17,145 nucleotides of DNA from positions 1-17,145 of the forward strand of contig JAUZPH010000022.1 in NCBI GenBank assembly GCA_030706065.1. Reading direction: 5' to 3'. Shown piece by piece: positions 8,402 to 13,502 of the stretch. The position numbers and the translations under genes were made by a program. The notes under the pieces were generated by a model. It was not told the DNA's origin, did no database searches, and was given only the letters and a program-made list of their open reading frames with translations. Numbering within the stretch: position 1 is the first letter of the stretch; the number at the start of each line of letters is the position of its first letter. The stretch comes from Bacillota bacterium. Lineage in GTDB: Bacteria > Bacillota > Clostridia > Clostridiales > Clostridiaceae.

Positions 8402-8974
8402 CTAATCCTTAAAGACGAGCTTTCCACCCTCCATGGATTCTATGATGGCAAGAGACTTCACTCTTATGCCTTCTTGCTCCACAACCGCTCTTCCATTTTG
8501 AAAAGCCTTTTCAATGGCGATTCCCGCTCCAACTACCCGGGCACCTGCTTGTCTTACAATTTGGCTCATTCCCAGTATTGCTCTGCCGTTTGCCAGGAAA
8601 TCATCTATTATGAGGACCCTGTCATCGTGGGAGATATATTTTTTTGAGACTCTGATTCTGAAGGACTGGTTCTTGGTGAAGGAGAATACCTCAGCCTCAT
8701 AGGTCTCGGAATCCATATTATTTCCGAGGTACTTTTTCGCAAATACCACGGGAACATCAAAGTACTGGGCTGCTATACTTGCAATGGCAATGCCGGAAGC
8801 CTCCACTGTCAGTATCTTTGTTATAGCTTCCCCTTCAAAGAGCCTCCTGAATTCCTTGCCCATTTCATTAAAGAGCTTTATATCCAATTGGTGGTTAAGA
8901 AAGTTGTCTACTTTTAAAACGCTGTTTCCTATTACTTTACCGTCTGTCAAAATTCTGTTTTTCAATAATTCCAT
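8402..8974 (-). CDS. xpt: Xanthine phosphoribosyltransferase
   Basis: Salvage enzyme that joins xanthine to PRPP to give XMP, a precursor of GMP; cytoplasmic. The 190-residue product has the length and motifs of B. subtilis Xpt: KVDNFLNHQLD near residue 21, the base-binding region ITKILTVEASGIA (51-63), VPVVFAKK (74-81), SFTK, and the PRPP-binding motif VLIIDDFLANGRA (120-132), ending with IAIEKAFQNGR. ATG 8974 is chosen because GAGGTG lies eight bases before it; GTG 8980 would add two residues with a poorer site. A guanine-class riboswitch and its terminator lie in the leader, the arrangement known for xpt in B. subtilis. It is the first gene of an operon continuing into the nucleoside ABC transporter. 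Confidence 0.95.
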   Translation of the reverse strand: MELLKNRILTDGKVIGNSVLKVDNFLNHQLDIKLFNEMGKEFRRLFEGEAITKILTVEASGIAIASIAAQYFDVPVVFAKKYLGNNMDSETYEAEVFSFTKNQSFRIRVSKKYISHDDRVLIIDDFLANGRAILGMSQIVRQAGARVVGAGIAIEKAFQNGRAVVEQEGIRVKSLAIIESMEGGKLVFKD

Positions 8975-9003
8975 ATTCACTGCACCTCTGCATCAGTTTT
9001 GAG

Positions 9004-9049
9004 AAAATAAAAAAAGCCTTCCAATTTGATGTTTCAAAATGGAAAGCTT
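9004..9049 (-). terminator. Riboswitch-controlled terminator in the xpt leader
   Basis: On the minus strand an imperfect 16-position stem (9014-9049, one T-T mismatch, one G-U, 4-nt loop) is followed by a run of about eight U and then ATTTT. It ends 14 nt before the xpt ribosome site, so termination here would block the whole operon. Its 5' arm can instead pair with sequence overlapping the 3' strand of aptamer stem P1 (9042-9055 with 9116-9129: ten contiguous pairs plus three after a mismatch). This is the usual antiterminator design of an OFF-type guanine switch. Confidence 0.88.
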
Positions 9050-9122
9050 ATATAAGAGCTTTACGGAATGATGATAGAGTTCCCCCACATCATATATATG
9101 ATAAAATAAAGCCATTTATATA

Positions 9123-9197
9123 AACACCCATAGTCCGGCTATTTACGGCAGCCTGGTAGAAACATTTAGTCCATATTACTAAACATATACGAGTATT
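9123..9197 (-). ncRNA. Purine riboswitch aptamer, guanine class
   Basis: All conserved parts of the purine aptamer are readable on the minus strand. P1 pairs 9188-9197 with 9123-9132 (10 positions, G-U pairs included). P2 is GTTTAGT/ACTAAAT with the conserved L2 ending ATATGG. J2/3 is GTTTCTACC. P3 is a 5-bp stem GGCTG/TAGCC with loop CCGTAAA. J3/1 is GACTATG. The base that reads the ligand (position 74 in B. subtilis numbering) is C, at 9133, which specifies guanine, hypoxanthine or xanthine; adenine switches have U. The terminator and antiterminator downstream predict that ligand binding turns off xpt and the transporter. Confidence 0.95.
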
Positions 9198-9256
9198 CAC
9201 GAACATTATTTAATTTTATTTTATAATCATTCGCTTTTTTTCTTTGGTATAGACAT

Positions 9257-9285
9257 ATAATACAATAATCCGTCAGTAAATGCAA
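9257..9285 (-). promoter_or_regulatory. Candidate sigma-A promoter for the xpt operon
   Basis: TTGCAT (9280-9285) and TATTAT (9257-9262) are separated by 17 bp. The -10 box matches 5 of 6 positions but the -35 box only 3 of 6. Transcription would start near 9250, about 50 nt before the riboswitch aptamer. Other AT-rich -10-like sequences lie closer to the aptamer, so this assignment is tentative. Confidence 0.35.
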
Positions 9286-9304
9286 TAACAATTTTGCAAT
9301 ATGA

Positions 9305-9334
9305 CAAAAAAGCCGAAGATTATTATCTCCGGCT
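9305..9334 (-). terminator. Intrinsic terminator of the TPR-like gene
   Basis: Arms 9311-9320 and 9325-9334 form a 10-bp stem (AGCCGGAGAT with ATCTTCGGCT, one G-U pair) with a 4-nt loop, followed by TTTTTTG on the minus strand. It lies about 50 nt after the stop of the TPR-like gene and separates it from the xpt promoter region. Confidence 0.88.
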
Positions 9335-9384
9335 CTAATGTTCCCGTTATTCTAAACCTTTTCAACAGCCTTCTGCCGTTTTCT

Positions 9385-10065
9385 TTACCGTCCTCCTTCA
9401 GAGCCCTGCGGTGTGTTGCCTGCAGTATTCCGCCCCGAATTAGCATTATCATCAGCCGCATCCTTCTGTTCCGCTGCCTCTCTTGCCTCTTCAGCTCTTT
9501 TGCTGAGCGCCCTGTTATACTGGCTTTTTAGGGCCAGGGCATCCTCGTACACGACATCAAGCTTTAACACATTGTCCAAATACGTTATGGCGGACTCATA
9601 TCTGCCATTATCCGCCTCGCTTTCTGCCATATTTATATTTTCACTTATGTACCTGTTTCTGCACAGGACTATTTTCCCCTGCGCCTCTTCATAATGTCTC
9701 TCATCTATCACCGGTATCTGCTTGTAAATATCCATAGCCTGAAGATAGTTCTTGCCATTGAATAGTGCTTCTGCCTGCTCATAATCCGCCTTTGACTTTT
9801 TCAGTCTCTCTGACAGTTCCACCTTTGAAGTTATATCCTTTTGACGGCTGCTGTCAAACTCAAGGGATTTGTCCAAATACTTTTCCGCCTCATCAAAATG
9901 TTCGGAATCCATAGCCTCAAGGCCCAAATTGTAATATTTACTGAAGCTATACCTGTTATACAGGTTAAAACCCACCAAAGCCGATACTCCTGCCAGGACA
10001 ATAAGCACCAGCAGGATTATAACTGCTCTTTTTTGAAATATACCCCTCATATCCATACCCCGCAT
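9385..10065 (-). CDS. Membrane-anchored TPR-like repeat protein
   Basis: Function unknown; a scaffold or adaptor role is inferred from repeats. The 226-residue protein has one membrane segment at about residues 13-35 after a short basic N-terminus, then helical repeats with tetratricopeptide spacing: KYYNLGLEAMDSEHFDEAEKY, ADYEQAEALFNGKNYLQAMD and NMAESEADNGRYESAITYLD. It ends in a low-complexity, Ala/Glu/Gly/Asn-rich tail (from about residue 190) likely to be disordered. Three in-frame ATGs lie close together: 10065 with AGGG 11 nt upstream, 10056 with no spacing, and 10050 with GGGG seven nt upstream. Ribosome-site spacing favours 10050 (221 residues), but the longest frame is listed. It has its own promoter and terminator, so it appears to be a single-gene transcript. 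Confidence 0.8.
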   Translation of the reverse strand: MRGMDMRGIFQKRAVIILLVLIVLAGVSALVGFNLYNRYSFSKYYNLGLEAMDSEHFDEAEKYLDKSLEFDSSRQKDITSKVELSERLKKSKADYEQAEALFNGKNYLQAMDIYKQIPVIDERHYEEAQGKIVLCRNRYISENINMAESEADNGRYESAITYLDNVLKLDVVYEDALALKSQYNRALSKRAEEAREAAEQKDAADDNANSGRNTAGNTPQGSEGGR

Positions 10066-10088
10066 ATAAAACTATACCCTAATACAAT

Positions 10089-10117
10089 ATTATACATATT
10101 TATTCCGGGGATGTAAA
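10089..10117 (-). promoter_or_regulatory. Sigma-A promoter of the TPR-like gene
   Basis: TTTACA (10112-10117, 5 of 6) and TATAAT (10089-10094, perfect) with a 17-bp spacer. The start of transcription would be near 10082, giving a leader of only 17-32 nt. This is one of the best promoter matches in the window, suggesting constitutive expression. Confidence 0.75.
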
Positions 10118-10137
10118 TTATGAGTAATATACAGATA

Positions 10138-10225
10138 CGGAAATTTAAACCTTAATAATTCTCCTGAGAAAATATCGAATCTTCACCGATTTTTCGAAGG
10201 AGATAAATTCAATTATAAATTTCCG
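10138..10225. repeat. 88-nt nested inverted repeat
   Basis: The outer arms 10138-10147 and 10216-10225 are perfect 10-bp inverted copies (CGGAAATTTA/TAAATTTCCG). Inside, 10160-10165 and 10198-10203 pair (TCTCCT/AGGAGA), then GAAAA and ATCG continue the stem with bulges to a 9-nt loop. It begins 20 nt after the stop of the WYL-like gene (minus strand) and lies just upstream of the TPR-gene promoter. No U-tail follows on either strand, so it is a weak terminator candidate at best. It may be a structured RNA, a 3'-UTR element or a small inverted-repeat element. Confidence 0.6.
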
Positions 10226-10245
10226 CAGCTATATATGTCAGCCTG

Positions 10246-10455
10246 TCAGTGTTTATATTTCGGCCTCATGGCTGCGAGGATGTTATCCTTTTTAAAGTGC
10301 CTTATCTGATGCCTCAGATAGCAGTAAGCCTCTACATCATCATCATTTATCTTAAGTACCTTTATATCCCTCTGTGTAATCTCGCTGTCCTTCTGATACA
10401 TTATAGTGATGACCTTATGCTCATTCAAAGATGTCCTGAGTTCGTAATCAAACAT
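10246..10455 (-). CDS. Small stand-alone WYL-like domain protein
   Basis: A 69-residue protein that appears to be just a compact WYL-type fold: ITIMYQKDSEITQRDIKVLKI gives the first strands, and VEAYCYLRHQIRHFKKDNIL matches the hallmark C-terminal half of WYL domains (AYC-LR---R-F----I). WYL domains usually sit behind a helix-turn-helix and bind nucleic acid or other ligands; several WYL regulators (PafBC, DriD) act in DNA damage responses. No helix-turn-helix is present here. ATG 10455 is chosen for GAAGGG six bases upstream; the frame stays open to 10581 but that part runs through a promoter and the terminator of the next gene, so it is not coding. A LexA-type operator overlaps its promoter. 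A structured repeat, not a clear terminator, follows. Confidence 0.75.
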   Translation of the reverse strand: MFDYELRTSLNEHKVITIMYQKDSEITQRDIKVLKINDDDVEAYCYLRHQIRHFKKDNILAAMRPKYKH

Positions 10456-10492
10456 TATTAACCCTTCTTTCCATACTATGAGCTTTAATATA

Positions 10493-10521
10493 ATTATACT
10501 ACATTTCACTCCTATATGCAA
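10493..10521 (-). promoter_or_regulatory. Promoter of the WYL-like gene
   Basis: TATAAT (10493-10498, perfect) and TTGCAT (10516-10521, 3 of 6) with a 17-bp spacer. Transcription would start near 10486, giving a leader of about 30 nt. The weak -35 box overlaps the LexA-type operator, so repression by LexA would be by direct occlusion. Confidence 0.7.
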
Positions 10522-10532
10522 ACATTTGTTCG
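10519..10532 (-). promoter_or_regulatory. LexA/DinR (SOS) box
   Basis: On the minus strand the site reads CGAACAAATGTTTG, which fits the Gram-positive LexA/DinR consensus CGAACRNRYGTTYG at every position. The dyad extends one base each side (GC...GC). It overlaps the -35 box of the WYL-like gene promoter by three bases. Consensus quality and placement both fit an SOS-repressed promoter; binding itself is inferred. Confidence 0.75.
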
Positions 10533-10540
10533 CACTAACT

Positions 10541-10573
10541 ATAAAAAATAAAGCTCCGGTTTTATCCGGAGCT
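10541..10573 (-). terminator. Intrinsic terminator after the DUF3006 gene
   Basis: Arms 10552-10559 and 10566-10573 form a perfect 8-bp GC-rich stem (AGCTCCGG/CCGGAGCT) with a 6-nt loop, followed on the minus strand by TTATTTTTTA. The stem begins within the DUF3006 stop codon, and it insulates the WYL-like gene from the upstream operon. Confidence 0.9.
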
Positions 10574-10784
10574 ACTTCCATATATCTTTTGTTAATTCTT
10601 CTATTTCCTTTTTTCTTCTTTCCGTCTCAGCGGTATCTACCGTTATGATATCCCTATCAATATCCAGCACATCCCCTTCTCTGGCAGAAGAAGGTATCCT
10701 GTTTCTTTCGATATCCACCATAGTCCTGTCGTCTTTTTCGCATACGGCATATTCACCTTCAAACCTGTCTATTACTACCTTCAT
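10572..10784 (-). CDS. DUF3006-family small protein
   Basis: A 70-residue protein of unknown function matching the DUF3006 pattern: VVIDRFEGEYAVCEKDD, then VDIERNRIPSSAREGDVL, a short beta-rich domain ending in a charged helix (ETERRKKEIEELTKDIW). No signal peptide or membrane segment, so cytoplasmic. The ATG has AGGAG seven bases upstream and overlaps by one base (TAATG) the stop of an open frame at 10784-10939. DUF3006 genes are frequently found beside ComEC-like metallo-beta-lactamase genes in Firmicutes, as here; the functional link is not known. A strong terminator begins at its stop codon. Confidence 0.8.
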   Translation of the reverse strand: MKVVIDRFEGEYAVCEKDDRTMVDIERNRIPSSAREGDVLDIDRDIITVDTAETERRKKEIEELTKDIWK

Positions 10785-10939
10785 TATACCACTCCTATCT
10801 TGGCGTAAGGGATGTTTGCGTTGTATATGTCTCTCCCGATGCTGTAAACAGTAACACCTATATTAACATTATATCCTATTGGTGCCTTTCCAAACTTAAT
10901 AGGTTCCGGGCTGTGTTTTGAAGGAAATATCCCTTCCAT
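10784..10939 (-). CDS. Possible small ORF or displaced coding tail
   Basis: A 51-codon open frame from ATG 10939 to TAA 10784-10786. It overlaps the last 44 bases of the metallo-beta-lactamase gene in another frame and ends in a TAATG junction with the DUF3006 start. The product would be MEGIFPSKHSPEPIKFGK followed by a beta-strand-like part (YNVNIGVTVYSIG, IPYAKIGVV). Codon choice outside the overlap looks normal for this genome (ATA, AGA, GGA frequent). There is no clear ribosome site at the ATG. It may be a small gene, the remains of a C-terminal extension lost by frameshift, or chance. Confidence 0.3.
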   Translation of the reverse strand: MEGIFPSKHSPEPIKFGKAPIGYNVNIGVTVYSIGRDIYNANIPYAKIGVV

Positions 10940-11900
10940 TGCTTACCGCTATTACAGTCCCATTCTCATCAGTCCTATAGATTTTTACACCCTTATTCTT
11001 CAATCTGTTCAAGGTTTCCTGGGTTGGGTGCCCATAATCATTCCCCTTCCCTACGGAGATTACTGCGTACCTGGGATTTACCTTGTCCAGGAAGGACTGG
11101 CTTGTGGAGCTTTTGCTGCCGTGATGTCCTACCTTCAGCACATCTGCCGATATATTCATTCCCTTTGCCACTATCTCAGCTTCAGACTTTGCTTCTGCAT
11201 CACCGGTTAAGAGGAAAGAATTATTCCCATAGGTTACCTTGATCACTATGGAATAGTCATTGGGATCCTCATAGGACGTACCGTTGGGAGCTATTATGGT
11301 ACACGTTGCATCTCCCAGCTTAAAGGTATCACCAACTACCGGTGCTGTAAAACTTAAGCCCTTATTCTTCACTGCTTTTACAAAGTCCTTATAGGTTGCA
11401 GTTGTTGCAGTCTGCTTTGGAAAGTACACCTTCCCTACTTTAAAGGAATTGATAACAGTATCCAACCCGCCTATATGATCCTCGTGAGCATGAGTGCCAA
11501 CCACATAGTCCAGCTGAGTGATTTTCTGCTGTTCCAGATAGCACTTTACCCCCGGGCCATCTTCATTGTTTCCTCCATCCACCAGCATAGCCGCATTTCC
11601 CTGCTGGACAAGTATCGAATCGGCCTGCCCCACATCTATGAAGTGAACTTTTAACTCGCCCTTCAAATCCGAAGCTGCAGGGGAAGCGGCAGTGGTGCCC
11701 TGAGAATTATCGGATTGATTCTTTACATTGTCAGCCTGTCCATCATAAGCTTTTGTTCCACTAACGGCCTGTGCAGTATTTTCATTCACCTTACCCTTAA
11801 TCATATTCCCTTCAAAAATCCCCGGGGCATTCCCCAAGAAAATAATTAGTCCAAGGATGCAAATTATAGCCATAGGCCATCTGCGTCTTAACAGCCTCAT
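10896..11900 (-). CDS. ComEC-like metallo-beta-lactamase-fold protein, membrane-anchored
   Basis: Resembles the C-terminal hydrolase domain of the DNA-uptake protein ComEC/Rec2, without its channel part. Residues 9-24 form a membrane anchor, followed by a Ser/Thr/Asn/Gln-rich linker to about residue 80, so the enzyme should face outside. The domain begins VHFIDVGQAD (85-94) and keeps the metal ligands: VDGG, THAHEDH (H137, H139, D141, H142), LTGD (D234), VGHHGS (258-262) and GHP (290-292). A nuclease or phosphodiesterase activity is inferred from the fold. ATG 11900 has GGGGGG five bases upstream, and a good promoter lies at 11939-11967. The protein ends in FKTQPGTY; an open frame in a different register continues to the DUF3006 gene. 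Confidence 0.9.
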   Translation of the reverse strand: MRLLRRRWPMAIICILGLIIFLGNAPGIFEGNMIKGKVNENTAQAVSGTKAYDGQADNVKNQSDNSQGTTAASPAASDLKGELKVHFIDVGQADSILVQQGNAAMLVDGGNNEDGPGVKCYLEQQKITQLDYVVGTHAHEDHIGGLDTVINSFKVGKVYFPKQTATTATYKDFVKAVKNKGLSFTAPVVGDTFKLGDATCTIIAPNGTSYEDPNDYSIVIKVTYGNNSFLLTGDAEAKSEAEIVAKGMNISADVLKVGHHGSKSSTSQSFLDKVNPRYAVISVGKGNDYGHPTQETLNRLKNKGVKIYRTDENGTVIAVSNGRDISFKTQPGTY

Positions 11901-11938
11901 ATGTTTCCCCCCATTTTATCATTCGTTTCATATATGTT

Positions 11939-11967
11939 ATTCTACTATTTTTGGCAGTGTTTTTCAA
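11939..11967 (-). promoter_or_regulatory. Promoter of the metallo-beta-lactamase gene
   Basis: TTGAAA (11962-11967, 5 of 6) and TAGAAT (11939-11944, 5 of 6) with a 17-bp spacer, 39 bp before the ATG. The spacer contains one half (11950-11959) of a 10-bp inverted repeat whose other half is at 12018-12027. Confidence 0.65.
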
Positions 11968-12027
11968 AGTTTATTCATGGCACCGGAGATTTTTTAGGAC
12001 ATGCATTTAATAAAAGGCACTGCCAAA
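11950..12027. repeat. Perfect 10-bp inverted repeat in a divergent promoter region
   Basis: TTTGGCAGTG (11950-11959) and CACTGCCAAA (12018-12027) are exact inverted copies with 58 bp between. One half is in the spacer of the minus-strand promoter, the other about 35 bp upstream of the plus-strand promoter. They could be paired operator sites or the ends of a small inverted-repeat element. Confidence 0.5.
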
Positions 12028-12061
12028 TTTAACTCTAATCACGTCTTTCAAGCTAAAACAG

Positions 12062-12090
12062 CAGACATTTTATCCAAAATGTGTTACAAT
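12062..12090 (+). promoter_or_regulatory. Candidate promoter with internal palindrome
   Basis: CAGACA (12062-12067, 4 of 6) and TACAAT (12085-12090, 5 of 6) with a 17-bp spacer. A 7-bp palindrome (ACATTTT, 4-bp centre, AAAATGT; 12065-12082) fills the space between the two boxes, where a repressor would block polymerase. It would drive the two plus-strand membrane protein genes with a leader of about 75 nt. Confidence 0.5.
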
Positions 12091-12171
12091 CATTCCAGAT
12101 AATACCACATCCACTGTATGACGGGGGCGGCTAACGCACTATTCATATGCCTTGATTGGAGGTTAAGAATT

Positions 12172-12567
12172 ATGAAGTTTAAGAAAGCATATCTGACTTT
12201 TCCGGTAATCATCATTTTATTAGCTCTACTGTTTTGCCTGCCGGGAATCATCGAATCCATTCCTTCTGGAAATATGAGATTTGGGGTAATAATTACACTA
12301 TACGTTTTAGTTCTTATTCTATTCATTTATGAAGCCCTTCATGAAATCATTAAAAAACAGTTTACTACAACTATATTTGTTGTACTTATGGATATTGTAG
12401 AAATCACCTCCTTCGGATTTGCTGGTTATTTAAGTTACAAGATAAACTTAACAGCTGCTCTTCTGGATAAGGTGCAGTTCCACCTTGACAGTACGCTGCT
12501 CATAATAGTTTTTATGGCTGCAGGACTAATAAAACAGTTTCTTAAAACTCAGAGGTTTAGGAAATAA
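12172..12567 (+). CDS. Small four-helix membrane protein, unknown family
   Basis: I do not recognise this 131-residue protein. It is very hydrophobic with four likely membrane segments at about 8-26, 37-56, 66-88 and 107-121, a basic N-terminus (MKFKK) and a basic C-terminus (KTQRFRK), so both ends probably face the cytoplasm. ATG 12172 is chosen because GGAGG lies upstream at normal spacing; the frame is open from 12118, but that stretch has no ribosome site and its residues do not fit a membrane protein start. The next gene starts 33 bp downstream with no terminator between, so the two are probably co-expressed and may form a membrane complex. Confidence 0.75.
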   Translation: MKFKKAYLTFPVIIILLALLFCLPGIIESIPSGNMRFGVIITLYVLVLILFIYEALHEIIKKQFTTTIFVVLMDIVEITSFGFAGYLSYKINLTAALLDKVQFHLDSTLLIIVFMAAGLIKQFLKTQRFRK

Positions 12568-12600
12568 AATAATAACTGATTATGGGAAGTGAAAGTTTTT

Positions 12601-13497
12601 ATGAGCGAAACCCTTTGTTTTGATATGGATATCTCTTCAGCGGTCTGTAAGTATGCGGATAAGATTACTCTTGGGCTCAATGAACATAGAAAAGACGTAT
12701 ATTCCTTTAAAGAAGACATTAAATTGAGCATGCTAGTTGCTATGGAAGAACTTGTAGCAAATGGCTATACCGTTGAAGCTGCGCTTAAGTCTGCTGCAGA
12801 TAAATGCGAAAATGATGAGTTTACCAAAAGAGAAATTCTGAGCCTGAAACAAAGCACTAAAAAGCTTCAAAAAATATATTCCATAATAGCACGTATATCA
12901 TTTATACTCTCCATACTGATTCTAATTACAGCTTACACTCACTATTTAGTTGCCGACAGCTTTGAAACTTATTCAAATGCTTGTCAGTTTATAAAGTATA
13001 CTTTGGGTCAGGAAGATAATTTGATAACTGAAGATATGAAGAGTTCACTCAGAAAATTTGTTGACAGCAGATGGTATGTAGAGGCAGGTGCATTGTACAT
13101 CTCGGATGCAGACCATACTGAAGTAATCCCTGATAATTTTGACTATAGTTATTCTCCAAGCGGCAGAACTGATAAAGAATACTTTTCCGGCCAAAAATCA
13201 AACTTTCTTTTTTCAATTCATACTTATCACGATTTTGTGTCTGTTCCTTTCACGGGTAAAACTGTAAATGCAGTTTATAGCTATAAAACCTTTGGTCATG
13301 GTTTTTATGTTATTCCTTTTATAGTATTCTTGACATATTGGACAACTTTTGCCCTCTGGGGAAGAATTAATATCTTATACGCAGAGTATAACAAGCGTTG
13401 GGTATTGCTGGTTTTCCTGACCAATATTTTGGGTTACTTTATATTTGAATACCATCTGAATGAACAAAGAAAAAACTTCCCCTTAACCAACCTATAA
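12601..13497 (+). CDS. HAAS/permease-prefix-like membrane protein
   Basis: Function unknown. Numbering from ATG 12601 (298 residues): the N-terminal 75 residues resemble the HAAS or permease-prefix helical domain (KITLGLNEHRKDVY, KLSMLVAMEELVANGYTVEAAL), often found on membrane proteins regulated together with PadR repressors. A membrane segment lies at about 93-117, then an extracytoplasmic domain of roughly 115 residues with many Tyr and Asp (YISDADHTEVIPDNFDYSYS), and two more segments at about 234-254 and 265-284. ATG 12601 has AAGTGA eight bases upstream; the in-frame GTG 12589 would add four residues but has no spaced ribosome site. No PadR gene is in the window. The stop is 5 bp from that of the convergent LRR gene, with no obvious terminator between. 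Confidence 0.7.
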   Translation: MSETLCFDMDISSAVCKYADKITLGLNEHRKDVYSFKEDIKLSMLVAMEELVANGYTVEAALKSAADKCENDEFTKREILSLKQSTKKLQKIYSIIARISFILSILILITAYTHYLVADSFETYSNACQFIKYTLGQEDNLITEDMKSSLRKFVDSRWYVEAGALYISDADHTEVIPDNFDYSYSPSGRTDKEYFSGQKSNFLFSIHTYHDFVSVPFTGKTVNAVYSYKTFGHGFYVIPFIVFLTYWTTFALWGRINILYAEYNKRWVLLVFLTNILGYFIFEYHLNEQRKNFPLTNL

Positions 13498-13502
13498 TGA
13501 AT

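Noticed and set aside
9123..9197. Adenine riboswitch
   Set aside because: The ligand-reading base is C (GACTATG), not the U of adenine aptamers, and the downstream gene is xpt.
10456..10581. N-terminal extension of the WYL-like gene to 111 codons
   Set aside because: The extension crosses the promoter, the LexA box and the terminator stem of the DUF3006 gene, while ATG 10455 has a properly spaced ribosome site.
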